DNA from: Roseburia intestinalis L1-82
Lineage (GTDB): Bacteria; Bacillota; Clostridia; Lachnospirales; Lachnospiraceae
DNA length: 64,000 nucleotides
Assembly: GCF_900537995.1 (NCBI RefSeq)
Contig: NZ_LR027880.1
Location: 453,001-517,000 of the forward strand
Direction of reading: 5' to 3'
Positions within the stretch are counted from its first letter, which is position 1, and each line of letters starts with the position of its first letter. Of this stretch, positions 8,101-17,560 are shown piece after piece. The notes beneath the pieces are model-generated. The model was not told where the DNA came from, made no database searches, and saw only the letters and a program-made list of their open reading frames with translations. The translations under genes were made by a program, and so were the position numbers.

Positions 8101-9877
8101 CCAGAAAACGAGCTTAATCCTTTCTGTCTGCGGCATACTTCCTGTCGTATGGCTTGCCCTGCTGACAGCACCCTATGTCAGCGGCGGTCTTGTAGAGATT
8201 ATCCGAGGTCTGCCTGTGGCGATGGGCAATCCGTTTGAAATAATGGTATGTGAGGACAGCGTAAAGACTGTCCTCATTTTTTTACTTGCCTACGCTATGG
8301 GCATCGGCGTTTATTTCTCTACACGCAGGAATTACCGCAGGCGTGAGGAACACGGCTCTGCGAAATGGGGCAACGCAGGTGCTTTGAATAAGAAGTACCG
8401 AGATAAAGACCCGTCAGCCAATAAGCTCTTGACCCAGAATGTCCGTATCGGGTTGGACGGGAAAAAGCACCGCAGGAATCTGAATATTTTAGTCTGCGGC
8501 GGCTCTGGTGCGGGAAAAACGAGGTTTTTCTGCAAGCCAAATGCTATGCAGTGCAACACATCTTTTGTAATACTCGACCCAAAGGGCGAAATCGTCCGTG
8601 ACATTGGCGGTCTGTTGGAAAATAAAGGCTATGAGGTGCGTGTGCTTGACCTTATCAATATGCACCGGAGCCATTGTTACAATCCCTTTGTCTATCTGCG
8701 GAACGATAACGATGTTCAGAGGTTGGTAACAAACTTGTTTAAGGCGACCACGCCGAAAGGCTCACAGTCGCAAGACCCGTTCTGGGATACGGCGGCGAGT
8801 ATGCTGCTTCTGGCTCTGGTGTTCTATCTGAAATATGAAGCACCGCCAGACGAGCAGAATTTCCCGATGGTTATGGAGCTGCTCCGTGCAGGCGAAGTCC
8901 GAGAGGACGATGACAGCTATGTAAGCCCTCTGGACGAGCTGTTTGACCGTCTGGAAATGGTAAACCCAGAGCATATCGCCCTAAAGTATTACAGGGATTA
9001 CCACAGTGGTAGTGCAAAGACCTTAAAGAGTATCCAGATAACCCTTGCCGCAAGGCTTGAAAAATTCAATCTGGAGAGCCTTGCAGGGCTTACCGCCACC
9101 GATGAGCTTGACCTGCCAAGTCTGGGAGAAAAGAAGGTCGCTCTGTTCGCTCTGATACCAGACAACGACACGAGCTTTAACTTCCTTGTCAGTATCCTTT
9201 ATACCCAGCTCTTTCAACAGCTTTTTTATCTGGCAGACCACAAGTACGGCGGAAGCCTGCCTGTGCATTGCCATTTCATAATGGACGAATTTGCGAATGT
9301 TTCATTGCCTGATGACTTTGATAAAATCCTGTCCGTTATGCGTTCCAGAGGGGTATCGGTATCCATTATCCTGCAAAATCTGGCACAGCTCAAAGCCCTT
9401 TTTGAAAAGCAATGGGAAAGCATTGTTGGCAACTGCGATGAGTTTTTGTATCTGGGTGGCAACGAGCAAAGCACCCACAAATATGTGTCAGAGCTTTTGG
9501 GCAAGGAAACCATTGATACCAACACCTACGGGAAAAGCTCTGGGCGGAGTGGTAACTATTCAACAAATTATCAGATTTCGGGGCGTGAGCTGATGACCCC
9601 AGACGAAGTGCGTATGCTTGATAACCGTTACGCACTTCTTTTTGTGCGTGGAGAACGCCCCGTTATGGACTTCAAGTATGACATCTTGAAGCACCCGAAT
9701 GTGAAGCTGACGGCTGACGGAGGGCAACCACCGTATATCCACGGAGAGCCTACGCAGGCTGTCGCAACCCTTGTGTTTGACAGTGATATTCCAGATAATG
9801 CCGTGAGCGTGAAAGCTGTCAGCACTTCCTATGAGCTTCTGTCCGATGAGGACTTGGAAGAAATATTCAATTTATAA
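8087..9877 (+). CDS. VirD4-type coupling protein
   Basis: 596 residues. Two membrane segments lie in the first 90 residues (about 12-30 and 60-80). Then comes a P-loop (GGSGAGKTRFF, near residue 140) and a Walker B motif (FIMDEFANV, near residue 400), both typical of the TraG/VirD4 ATPases that feed relaxosome DNA to the secretion channel. The length is normal. It overlaps the preceding small gene and is followed at 9892 by the Maff2 gene, forming one transfer operon. Confidence 0.93.
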   Translation: MRNDDQKTSLILSVCGILPVVWLALLTAPYVSGGLVEIIRGLPVAMGNPFEIMVCEDSVKTVLIFLLAYAMGIGVYFSTRRNYRRREEHGSAKWGNAGALNKKYRDKDPSANKLLTQNVRIGLDGKKHRRNLNILVCGGSGAGKTRFFCKPNAMQCNTSFVILDPKGEIVRDIGGLLENKGYEVRVLDLINMHRSHCYNPFVYLRNDNDVQRLVTNLFKATTPKGSQSQDPFWDTAASMLLLALVFYLKYEAPPDEQNFPMVMELLRAGEVREDDDSYVSPLDELFDRLEMVNPEHIALKYYRDYHSGSAKTLKSIQITLAARLEKFNLESLAGLTATDELDLPSLGEKKVALFALIPDNDTSFNFLVSILYTQLFQQLFYLADHKYGGSLPVHCHFIMDEFANVSLPDDFDKILSVMRSRGVSVSIILQNLAQLKALFEKQWESIVGNCDEFLYLGGNEQSTHKYVSELLGKETIDTNTYGKSSGRSGNYSTNYQISGRELMTPDEVRMLDNRYALLFVRGERPVMDFKYDILKHPNVKLTADGGQPPYIHGEPTQAVATLVFDSDIPDNAVSVKAVSTSYELLSDEDLEEIFNL

Positions 9878-9891
9878 GGAGGATTTACCCT

Positions 9892-10248
9892 ATGAAACTT
9901 TTTAAGAAGAACGAGAACAGGAAAACCACGAAGCTGCCGATGACTAAAAAGGTTAAGAAAGGCTTCCGCTATTACTGTATGGCTGTTATGGCAATGACCT
10001 TTGTGCTTGGTACTTCCGTAACCGCCTTTGCTGCCAATGACCCCATTCAGGTAGTCAACAATCTGTCCGATTTCATTTTCGGTCTGGTGAGGGCTGTTGG
10101 TATGATTATGCTCGGCTTTGGTATCGTGCAGATTGGTCTTTCCCTCAAATCCCATGACCCGTCCCAGAGAGCTAACGGATTTTTGACCCTTGCAGGCGGC
10201 GTTGTCATTACCTTCGCAAAAGAAATCTTGACTCTTATCACAGGCTAA
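9892..10248 (+). CDS. Maff2-family membrane protein (VirB2-like)
   Basis: 118 residues with a basic N terminus and a signal-like hydrophobic stretch ending in AFAANDP (about residues 28-46). Two further hydrophobic segments follow near 60-80 and 98-115. Maff2 proteins lie between VirD4 and VirB6 homologues in this ICE family, and their size and topology resemble VirB2 pilin-type subunits; that equivalence is inference. The GGAGG ribosome site at 9878-9882 is strong. A long perfect hairpin follows the gene. Confidence 0.8.
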   Translation: MKLFKKNENRKTTKLPMTKKVKKGFRYYCMAVMAMTFVLGTSVTAFAANDPIQVVNNLSDFIFGLVRAVGMIMLGFGIVQIGLSLKSHDPSQRANGFLTLAGGVVITFAKEILTLITG

Positions 10249-10269
10249 GATAACAGACTGACACAAAAA

Positions 10270-10315
10270 GATAACGGGAGCAGATCCGCCGAGTGCGGAA
10301 CTCGCTCCCGTTATC
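10270..10315 (+). promoter_or_regulatory. Perfect intergenic hairpin between Maff2 and virB6 genes
   Basis: GATAACGGGAGC at 10270-10281 pairs perfectly with GCTCCCGTTATC at 10304-10315, and an inner CCGC/GCGG stem extends it. No T run follows, so it is more likely to stabilise the upstream mRNA end or attenuate than to terminate. This would raise the amount of the Maff2 subunit over downstream proteins. Confidence 0.55.
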
Positions 10316-10339
10316 TAATATCATCAAGGAGGTGGTCAA

Positions 10340-11176
10340 ATGTCTGATAACTGGGTGGTACAGAATTTAGAGAACGCCCTAAACACTTGGAATGAGAAAT
10401 TAGCCGAGATATGGCAGCTCATTACCCAATCCCCAGAGAACTTTAAGGGCGGCACGATATGGAATGTCATCGTGGATATTCACGGTGCGGTGCAGGCTAT
10501 CGGACTTGCCCTGCTCGTGCTGTTCTTTGTTGTGGGTGTGATGCGTACCTGCGGAAATTTTGCAGAAGTCAAGCGACCAGAGCAGGCTTTGAAGCTGTTT
10601 ATCCGCTTTGCCATTGCCAAAGGTGCAGTGACCTACGGATTAGAACTGATGATGGCACTGTTTAAGATTGTGCAGGGTATGATTTCCACGATTATGAATG
10701 CCGTAGGATTTGGCTCGGCACAGCAGACGGTGTTGCCGCAGGAAATCGTGACAGCCGTTGAAGACTGCGGATTTTTTGAGAGTATCCCGCTATGGGCGGT
10801 CACGCTGATAGGCGGACTGTTTATTACGGTGCTGTCATTCATAATGATTATGTCGGTATATGGCAGGTTTTTCAAGCTGTATATCTATACTGCCATAGCA
10901 CCCGTACCCCTTTCCGCTTTTGCTGGAGAGCCGAGCCAAAGCGTCGGCAAGAGCTTCATTAAGAGCTATGCCGCTGTATGCCTTGAAGGTGCGGTTATCG
11001 TGCTTGCCTGCATTATCTTTTCCCTATTTGCTTCTTCTCCGCCTGTGGTCAATCCCGATGCGGCGGCGGTTACAATGGTATGGAGCTATATCGGGGAGCT
11101 TGTGTTCAATATGCTCGTCCTTGTCGGTGCGGTCAAAATGGCAGACCGTGTTGTAAGAGAAATGATGGGCTTGTAA
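10340..11176 (+). CDS. VirB6/TrbL-like mating-channel membrane protein
   Basis: 278 residues with about five or six hydrophobic segments (roughly residues 45-70, 95-115, 150-180, 190-210, 220-245 and 250-272). The family belongs to the TrbL/VirB6 group that forms the inner part of the conjugation channel. AAGGAGGTGG precedes the ATG at 10340. It lies between the Maff2 and PrgI genes, the usual order for Tn1549-like elements. Confidence 0.82.
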   Translation: MSDNWVVQNLENALNTWNEKLAEIWQLITQSPENFKGGTIWNVIVDIHGAVQAIGLALLVLFFVVGVMRTCGNFAEVKRPEQALKLFIRFAIAKGAVTYGLELMMALFKIVQGMISTIMNAVGFGSAQQTVLPQEIVTAVEDCGFFESIPLWAVTLIGGLFITVLSFIMIMSVYGRFFKLYIYTAIAPVPLSAFAGEPSQSVGKSFIKSYAAVCLEGAVIVLACIIFSLFASSPPVVNPDAAAVTMVWSYIGELVFNMLVLVGAVKMADRVVREMMGL

Positions 11177-11190
11177 GGGAGGTGCTATGA

Positions 11191-11643
11191 TTGGAAGTCA
11201 AGATAAATAAGGAAATCCGTAATTATACGGAGAGTATGTTTTTTGGACTGTCCCTCAGACAGTTCATTTTTTCTGTCCTTGCCTGCGGCGTGGCGGTGGG
11301 TTTGTATTTTCTTCTCCGTCCACGGTTTGGTACGGAAACCCTCAGTTGGGTTTGTATCTTAGGTGCGTTCCCCTTTGCGGCAATGGGATTTATCAAATAC
11401 AACGGTATGACCGCAGAGCAGTTTGTCTGGGCGTGGATTAAATCGGAATTTCTGATGCCGAAAAAGCTGATGTTCCTGCCAGATAATCTCTATTACGAAA
11501 CGATGAAGCCGACCATTGAAGCCCATGAAAAAGGGTTGCCGACAGTACGGAAAAAGCAGAAAGGCAGGACACCGAAACCAAAGAAAACGAAAAAGAAAAA
11601 AGCGAAACGCAGCAAGGAGGTAAACAATGCTGAGAACTCTTAA
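11191..11643 (+). CDS. PrgI-family protein (VirB3-like)
   Basis: 150 residues from a TTG start with GGGAGGTG at 11178-11184; the nearby ATG at 11187 is out of frame and stops at once. Two closely spaced membrane segments (about residues 25-45 and 50-72) are followed by a basic C-terminal tail of lysine repeats. PrgI proteins pair with the VirB4 ATPase, encoded next with a 17-base overlap, as VirB3 does in Gram-negative systems. Confidence 0.83.
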   Translation: MEVKINKEIRNYTESMFFGLSLRQFIFSVLACGVAVGLYFLLRPRFGTETLSWVCILGAFPFAAMGFIKYNGMTAEQFVWAWIKSEFLMPKKLMFLPDNLYYETMKPTIEAHEKGLPTVRKKQKGRTPKPKKTKKKKAKRSKEVNNAENS

Positions 11644-13960
11644 AAATCTGTTCAAGCAGGACAGGGAAAAGTTTGTTGTGCCGAAGTCGGTACAGAATGT
11701 TATCCCGATTAAGACAATCTGGGATGACGGCATATTCCTTGTCGGCAGGAACAAGTACGCAAAGACCTTTAAATTTGAGGATATAAACTATGCCGTGGCA
11801 AGCCGTGAGGATAAGGAAGCAATGTTCCTTGAATACTCGGAGCTTCTTAATTCCCTTGACAGCGGTGCGACCACGAAAATCACTATCAACAACCGTCGCT
11901 TGAACAAAGCTGATTTTGAACAGACTATTTTAATCCCAATGGCTGATGACGGTCTGGATAAGTACCGCAAGGAATACAACAAAATGCTTCTGGATAAGGC
12001 GACAGGGGCTAATTCCATCGTACAGGATAAGTATGTAACCGTATCTGTCTGCAAGAAGAATATCGAGGAAGCCCGAAACTACTTCGCCCGTGTGGGTGCT
12101 GACCTTATCGCCCACTTTAACCGTCTGGGGTCGAAGTGTGTGGAACTGGACGCAGGCGACAAGCTGCGTATCTTCCACGACTTCTACCGTACAGGAGAAG
12201 AAACAGCGTTCCACTTCGATATTACCCAGACGATGCGGAAAGGTCACGATTTCAAGGATTTTATCTGCCCTGATGCCTTTGAATTTGAGAGCGACTGCTT
12301 CAGAATGGGTGACAGATATGGGCGTGTGATTTTTCTCAGAGAGTATGCGGCATATATCAAGGACAGTATGGTTGCGGAGCTTTGTGAGCTGAACAGGAAT
12401 ATGATGCTGTCCGTTGATATTATCCCCGTTCCCACAGATGAAGCCGTGCGGGAGGTGGAAAACCGTCTGCTTGGTGTGGAAACCAATATCACGAATTGGC
12501 AGAGGAAGCAGAACCAGAACAATAATTTTTCTGCCGTTATCCCCTATGACTTGGAACAGCAGCGGAAGGAAAGCAAGGAATTTCTGGACGATTTGACGAC
12601 CCGTGACCAGAGAATGATGTTTGCCGTGCTGACGATGGTGCATACGGCAGATACCAAAGAGCAGCTCGACAATGATACAGAAGCTCTCTTGACTACCGCA
12701 AGAAAGCATTTGTGCCAGTTTGCGGTGCTGAAATATCAGCAGATGGACGGATTGAATACAGCCCTGCCATTTGGTGTACGGAAGATAGATGCCCTGCGTA
12801 CCCTCACAACGGAGAGCCTTGCAGTGTTTATCCCGTTCCGTGTGCAGGAAATCTACCACGAAAACGGTGTGTATTACGGTCAGAATGTCATCAGCAAAAA
12901 TATGATTATCGCCAACCGCAGGCAGCTCCTTAACGGCAATTCCTTTATTCTTGGTGTGTCGGGTGCAGGAAAATCCTTTACCGCAAAGGAAGAAATGACG
13001 AATATCATTCTGACCGACCCTAATGCCGATATAATCATCATTGACCCAGAGCGTGAATATTCCCCGCTTGTGAAAGCAATGCAGGGAGAGGTCATTCATA
13101 TCTCTGCGACAAGTGAAAATCACATCAATGCTATGGATATGAACTCCGATTACGGTGATGGTGCAAACCCCGTCATTCTGAAATCGGAGTTTATTTTATC
13201 CCTTTGCGAACAGCTCATCGGCGGCACGAACTTGGGAGCAAAGCAGAAATCTATCATTGACCGCTGTACGGCAAGCGTCTACCGCTACTATCAGCAGGGC
13301 AACTATATGGGAACGCCGCCCACCTTGCAGGACTTCCGTGAGGAACTGTTAAAACAGAATGAGCCAGAAGCACAGGAAATCGCCCTTGCGATTGAGTTGT
13401 TTACGGACGGGTCGCTTAATACCTTTGCAAAGCACACGAATGTTGATACTCACAGCCGTCTTATCTGCTATGACATTCTGGATTTGGGTAAACAGTTACA
13501 GCCTATCGGTATGCTCGTCGTGCTTGACAGCATCTTAAACCGTATAACGCAGAACAGAGCCAAAGGCAGAAATACCTTTATTTTCATTGATGAAATCTAT
13601 CTCCTCTTTCAGCACGAATACTCTGCAAACTTCCTCTTTACCCTCTGGAAGCGTGTGCGTAAATACGGTGCATACTGTACGGGTATTACACAGAATGTAG
13701 ACGACCTTTTGCAGAGCCATACCGCAAGGACGATGCTTGCTAACAGTGAATTTATCATTATGCTTAACCAAGCGTCCACGGACAGACTTGAGCTTGCCAA
13801 GCTCCTTAATATCTCCGACCTTCAGATGAGCTATATCACGAATGTCGGTGCAGGACAGGGATTACTCAAAGTTGGCAGCTCCCTTGTACCATTTGTAAAC
13901 AAGTTCCCACGCAATACCGAGCTTTACAAGTTGATGACAACAAAGTTCGGTGAGGTCTAA
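11627..13960 (+). CDS. VirB4-type conjugation ATPase
   Basis: 777 residues. The P-loop GVSGAGKSFTAKEE lies near residue 440 and the Walker B segment FIFIDEIYLLF near 655. The N-terminal half is the usual VirB4/TraC helical domain. The protein powers assembly of the mating channel at the membrane. It overlaps the PrgI gene and shows the spacing expected for coupled translation. Confidence 0.92.
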   Translation: MLRTLKNLFKQDREKFVVPKSVQNVIPIKTIWDDGIFLVGRNKYAKTFKFEDINYAVASREDKEAMFLEYSELLNSLDSGATTKITINNRRLNKADFEQTILIPMADDGLDKYRKEYNKMLLDKATGANSIVQDKYVTVSVCKKNIEEARNYFARVGADLIAHFNRLGSKCVELDAGDKLRIFHDFYRTGEETAFHFDITQTMRKGHDFKDFICPDAFEFESDCFRMGDRYGRVIFLREYAAYIKDSMVAELCELNRNMMLSVDIIPVPTDEAVREVENRLLGVETNITNWQRKQNQNNNFSAVIPYDLEQQRKESKEFLDDLTTRDQRMMFAVLTMVHTADTKEQLDNDTEALLTTARKHLCQFAVLKYQQMDGLNTALPFGVRKIDALRTLTTESLAVFIPFRVQEIYHENGVYYGQNVISKNMIIANRRQLLNGNSFILGVSGAGKSFTAKEEMTNIILTDPNADIIIIDPEREYSPLVKAMQGEVIHISATSENHINAMDMNSDYGDGANPVILKSEFILSLCEQLIGGTNLGAKQKSIIDRCTASVYRYYQQGNYMGTPPTLQDFREELLKQNEPEAQEIALAIELFTDGSLNTFAKHTNVDTHSRLICYDILDLGKQLQPIGMLVVLDSILNRITQNRAKGRNTFIFIDEIYLLFQHEYSANFLFTLWKRVRKYGAYCTGITQNVDDLLQSHTARTMLANSEFIIMLNQASTDRLELAKLLNISDLQMSYITNVGAGQGLLKVGSSLVPFVNKFPRNTELYKLMTTKFGEV

Positions 13961-13975
13961 GAAAGGAGGTCTTTT

Positions 13976-14380
13976 ATGGCTGATATTAAATTCCGTGATA
14001 CGGCTCACCGTGATTTCTTTCTGGAAAATATGATGAAATGCAGAGTGAACGACTGTTATCATAGGGCATTTTTCTATGTAATGGGTATCGCTTCAGAAAC
14101 GAGGGCGAACATCAACCAGATGTTCAATTTCAAGGAGGACTGCATCGAGCCAGAGGGTATGCACGGCGGCTGGCAGACAAGCGGAACAGTCAAGGTCTGC
14201 CATCTTGCTTTTAACCTTTGGAACGGGTATGCAGAGGAAGGGCGGGAACGGTATTTCACGCCAGAGGAGTTGTTCTGCTGTGAGTTTGCTCCCTACTTTA
14301 TGGAGGGCATCAAGGTCAGATACCCCGAATATTGCTGGGAGCTTCCTGCTCCCAGAAAACAGACGGAAATTTCAAGATAA
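13976..14380 (+). CDS. DUF6075-like protein
   Basis: 134 residues with a strong AAAGGAGG site at 13961-13968. The protein is compact and aromatic-rich, with conserved-looking segments (HRAFFYVMGIASETRANI and LAFNLWNGY). No membrane segment or signal peptide. It is a regular member of the Tn1549-type transfer operon between virB4 and the sortase, but its function is not known. Confidence 0.7.
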   Translation: MADIKFRDTAHRDFFLENMMKCRVNDCYHRAFFYVMGIASETRANINQMFNFKEDCIEPEGMHGGWQTSGTVKVCHLAFNLWNGYAEEGRERYFTPEELFCCEFAPYFMEGIKVRYPEYCWELPAPRKQTEISR

Positions 14381-14394
14381 GAAAGGAAAAGCCT

Positions 14395-15168
14395 ATGAAG
14401 AATTATAAATCTATTATCTGTGTTGCCGCCGCCGTGTGTCTGTTAGGTACGGCGGCTTTTTGCGGCTTCCGTATTTACCATCACTATGCACAGGTGGACG
14501 AACAGACGGAAGCCTTTGAGGAGATTGCCGAAATGGTAGAGCAGGCTCCCACGGAGGAAACCATGCCAGACGATGCCCCTGTCAGCGAGGGAGAAGATGT
14601 GCTTGCCAAGTATCAGGAATTGTATTTACAGAATGAGGATATGGTCGGTTGGCTTTCCATTGCCGGCACGATAATCAATTATCCTGTGATGCAGAGTAGG
14701 AACAATCCGAATTTCTATCTGAAGCACAATTTTGAAAAAGAGTACAGTGACTTAGGTACGCCTTATGTGCAGGAGAATTGTGATATTGCCGAAAGTGACA
14801 ATCTGGTTATCTACGGTCATCACATCAAGGGCGGCAAGATGTTTGGAGCGTTGGAGGATTACAAGTCCAAGAGCTTTTATGAGGAACACAAGAATATTCA
14901 GTTTGATACCCTCACAGAGCAGGAAGAGTATGAAATCGTCGCCGTATTTAAGACTGTGGCGTACAGCTCTGAGGGCTTCCGATACTACGACTTTGTTGAT
15001 GCGGAGAATGAGGAAGATTTTAATTCCTATGTCGGGAAGTGCAAGGAGCTTGCTTTGTATGATACAGGTGTGACCGCTGAATACGGCGACAGGCTCATTA
15101 CCCTTTCCACCTGCGAATACTCCGCACAGAACGGCAGACTCGTTGTAGTGGCAAAAAAGGTCGGCTGA
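14395..15168 (+). CDS. Class B sortase of the transfer operon
   Basis: 257 residues from the ATG at 14395 (GAAAGGAAAAG upstream). A single N-terminal membrane anchor (residues 5-28) is followed by a linker and the sortase domain. The catalytic set is visible: His in VIYGHHIKGG, Cys in TLSTCEYS, and Arg in NGRLVVVAKK. Element-encoded SrtB-type enzymes attach surface proteins to peptidoglycan. No obvious substrate with a C-terminal sorting signal is encoded in ICE1 within this window, so the target may be on the missing left part or in the host. Confidence 0.88.
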   Translation: MKNYKSIICVAAAVCLLGTAAFCGFRIYHHYAQVDEQTEAFEEIAEMVEQAPTEETMPDDAPVSEGEDVLAKYQELYLQNEDMVGWLSIAGTIINYPVMQSRNNPNFYLKHNFEKEYSDLGTPYVQENCDIAESDNLVIYGHHIKGGKMFGALEDYKSKSFYEEHKNIQFDTLTEQEEYEIVAVFKTVAYSSEGFRYYDFVDAENEEDFNSYVGKCKELALYDTGVTAEYGDRLITLSTCEYSAQNGRLVVVAKKVG

Positions 15169-15203
15169 TTTGAACGCAAATCCTCTGGGAAAGGAGGTTT
15201 TCT

Positions 15204-16979
15204 ATGGCTGATATAAAAACCAGAGATGCGGTCAAAGGTACGATAAAGACCATAGATAAAGCCGCCATAGCCAGTGAGCGTATGAAGTCTGCCTATGTGG
15301 GGATAAAGGAAAAAGCGGAACAGGGATATTACGCTGATGAAAACTCTGCCACAGAATATGCTGCGGACAGGATTTCTTATGCGGCAGACCGTGTAAAGGA
15401 CGAAGGTATCCACCAGTTCAATAAGCAGGGGCAAAAGGCAGTCAAGACAACGCAGGAGAATATCGGTAAGGCAAAAGATAAAATAACCGATTTCAAGCAA
15501 AGTCGGGCTGTCAAAGCCGCAGAGCAGAAAGCAGCACAGAATATGTCAGAACAACACGGTTTGCAGATCCGTCACGGGGCTGCAAGCCGTTCCTCTGCCC
15601 CCGATGTTTCCCAGACAGCAAAATCGCAGTTGATAAAGACCCGACAGCAGGGGCAAAAAATGATTAAGACCACAGCCCGAAATGCAGAAAAAGCGGTGAA
15701 AACAACTGCTAAGGGAACAGTCAAGACTACCGAAAAGGGAATTAAAACCGCACAGGCAACTTCTAAGGCGGCGATTAAAACGACGGAAACCTCGGTAAAA
15801 ACGGCACAGGCAGCGGCAAAGGCTTCTGCGAAAACTGCCCAAAAGGCAGCACAGGCGGCAAAAGCCACCGCAAAGGCAACCGCTGAAGCAACAAAAGCTA
15901 CGGTCAGAGCCACCATAGCTGCGGTCAAGGCGATTATTGCAGGAACAAAAGCTCTGATTTCCGCTTTAATTGCAGGTGGTTGGATTGCAGTTGTGATTAT
16001 TCTCATTGTTGTCCTGCTCGGCTGTGCTGTTTCCCTGTTTGGTGGCGGAAGCGGGAGCAACGCCTATACCCCTGTCAGTGCAGAGGTGGAAGCCTATGAG
16101 CCTTTGATACAGAAATATGCCAAACAGTACGGTATTCCCGAATATGTGGAGCTTATCAAGGCGGTAATGATGCAGGAAAGTGGCGGGCGTGGACTTGACC
16201 CGATGCAGGCGGCGGAGGGCAGCTTTAACACAAGGTATCCCCACGAGCCGAACGGGATACAAGACCCAGAATATTCGATTGAGTGCGGTGTACAGGAATT
16301 AAAGGCTGCCCTTATCTCTGCCGAGGTAGAAAACCCGATTGATATGGAGCATATCAAACTTGCCTTGCAGGGTTACAATTTCGGCAACGGCTATATCTCG
16401 TGGGCTAAGACTAACTATGGCGGCTATTCCTATGCCAATGCGGTAGAGTTCTCCACCATGCAGGCGGCACGGTTAGGTTGGGACAGCTATGGCGACACGC
16501 AATATCCCGCCCATGTGCTGCGGTATTATCCATACGGGAGAGCGTTCACAAGCGGCGGTAACCAGGCGATTGTGGAGGTCGCTTTGACACAGCTCGGCAA
16601 TGAGGGCGGTCAGCCTTATTGGAGTTGGTACGGCTTTGAGGGGCGTGTGGAATGGTGTGCCTGCTTTGTGTCTTGGTGTGCCGACCAATGTGGCTATATC
16701 GAAAGCGGGATTATCCCAAAATTCGCAGGCTGCGTGGACGGTGCAAATTGGTTTAAGGGTAACGGACAATGGAAAGACCGAAGCTATGAGCCGTCGGCAG
16801 GCGATATTATCTTTTTTGATTGGGAAGGCGACGGAGAAACCGACCATGTAGGCATTGTGGAGAAATGCGAAAACGGTGTCGTTTACACCGTGGAGGGTAA
16901 CTCTGGCGACACTTGCAGGCAAAATCAATATACGGTTGGAAGTAGCTCCATCTATGGTTACGGTGTTCCTGCCTATTAA
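15204..16979 (+). CDS. Bifunctional lysozyme-like and CHAP cell-wall hydrolase (VirB1-like)
   Basis: 591 residues. Residues 1-245 form a long Ala/Lys/Thr-rich repeat region that is probably coiled. One membrane segment lies at about 252-278. A lysozyme-like domain follows at about 290-410, with its catalytic glutamate in MMQESGGRG. A C-terminal CHAP/NlpC-type domain has Cys in WCACFVSWC and His in DHVGIVE. Such proteins open the peptidoglycan to let the mating channel pass. The gene ends in a bidirectional terminator shared with the convergent repressor gene. Confidence 0.88.
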   Translation: MADIKTRDAVKGTIKTIDKAAIASERMKSAYVGIKEKAEQGYYADENSATEYAADRISYAADRVKDEGIHQFNKQGQKAVKTTQENIGKAKDKITDFKQSRAVKAAEQKAAQNMSEQHGLQIRHGAASRSSAPDVSQTAKSQLIKTRQQGQKMIKTTARNAEKAVKTTAKGTVKTTEKGIKTAQATSKAAIKTTETSVKTAQAAAKASAKTAQKAAQAAKATAKATAEATKATVRATIAAVKAIIAGTKALISALIAGGWIAVVIILIVVLLGCAVSLFGGGSGSNAYTPVSAEVEAYEPLIQKYAKQYGIPEYVELIKAVMMQESGGRGLDPMQAAEGSFNTRYPHEPNGIQDPEYSIECGVQELKAALISAEVENPIDMEHIKLALQGYNFGNGYISWAKTNYGGYSYANAVEFSTMQAARLGWDSYGDTQYPAHVLRYYPYGRAFTSGGNQAIVEVALTQLGNEGGQPYWSWYGFEGRVEWCACFVSWCADQCGYIESGIIPKFAGCVDGANWFKGNGQWKDRSYEPSAGDIIFFDWEGDGETDHVGIVEKCENGVVYTVEGNSGDTCRQNQYTVGSSSIYGYGVPAY

Positions 16980-16984
16980 GAATG

Positions 16985-17027
16985 GGCAAAAGAAAAACCA
17001 GAGGTTTATTCCTCTGGCTCTTTTGCC
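16985..17027. terminator. Bidirectional terminator between convergent genes
   Basis: Nested arms GGCAAAAG/CTTTTGCC (16985-16992 and 17020-17027) and CCAGAGG/CCTCTGG (16998-17004 and 17011-17017) form a long stem with A and T runs on both sides. It serves the hydrolase gene on the plus strand and the XRE gene on the minus strand and overlaps the end of the latter. Confidence 0.75.
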
Positions 17028-17365
17028 TTACATAGACCGCTGACAGTTGCTTCTATTACGAGCAACTCTTTATCATTTAGTTTGTCGAGTTCTGCGTCTA
17101 AGCGTCTGCGGACGGAACTTTTCTTGACCTCATTATCTGGGAATATGTATTCATCAACTGATACACCGAACATCGTCACAAGCTGAATGAACAACTCCAG
17201 ACTTGGCTTTTGCCCCTCATTTTCAATCGCTTGAAGATGTCTTGGGTCATAATCCACAATACGAGAAAGCTCATCTCTGGTCATACCTTTTGCTGTCCTT
17301 GCTTTTTTGATTGCCTGCCCTATCGGTGTAAAATCGAAGTCAAAATCATTGTTTCTTGCGTCCAT
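17006..17365 (-). CDS. XRE-family transcription regulator
   Basis: 119 residues, starting at the ATG complement at 17365 behind GGTGGTGAG. The helix-turn-helix spans about residues 14-65 (IKKARTAKGMTRDELSRIV). The C-terminal part is a short helical dimerisation region. It is divergent from the HTH gene at 17561 and lies next to an inverted repeat (17421-17433), so autoregulation and control of the downstream module are likely. In this ICE family an XRE protein commonly sits after the cell-wall hydrolase. Confidence 0.85.
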   Translation of the reverse strand: MDARNNDFDFDFTPIGQAIKKARTAKGMTRDELSRIVDYDPRHLQAIENEGQKPSLELFIQLVTMFGVSVDEYIFPDNEVKKSSVRRRLDAELDKLNDKELLVIEATVSGLCKAKEPEE

Positions 17366-17420
17366 AAACTCACCACCTTGTATCAATATAATGCTTCTAT
17401 TATATTTTACAGAAATGATA

Positions 17421-17433
17421 GTTCTTATAGAAC
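17421..17433. promoter_or_regulatory. Candidate operator for the XRE regulator
   Basis: A perfect inverted repeat GTTCT-TAT-AGAAC lies in the divergent gap. On the minus strand a TATAAT element (about 17398-17403) sits downstream of it in front of the XRE gene. Position suits repressor binding. Confidence 0.45.
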
Positions 17434-17502
17434 GGTCTGAAATCCCTTGTATTAGGATATAAAATCTCTACTTGTAAGATATAAAAATTCACATTTGCAT
17501 AG

Positions 17503-17531
17503 TTGATATTGTTCGTTCAAACGGATATAAT
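17503..17531 (+). promoter_or_regulatory. Sigma-A type promoter for the HTH/two-component genes
   Basis: TTGATA at 17503-17508 and TATAAT at 17526-17531 are separated by 17 bases. The HTH gene start lies 30 bases downstream with GGAGG at about 17550-17554. This is the clearest promoter in region 1. Confidence 0.7.
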
Positions 17532-17560
17532 AGATACAGTACGATTTTAGGAGGTCAGAA

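Noticed and set aside
11930..13123. Long open frame on the minus strand opposite the ICE1 virB4 gene
   Set aside because: It is antisense to a clear VirB4 gene, has no ribosome site or motif, and its composition is rich in His, Cys and Ile as expected from a shadow frame.
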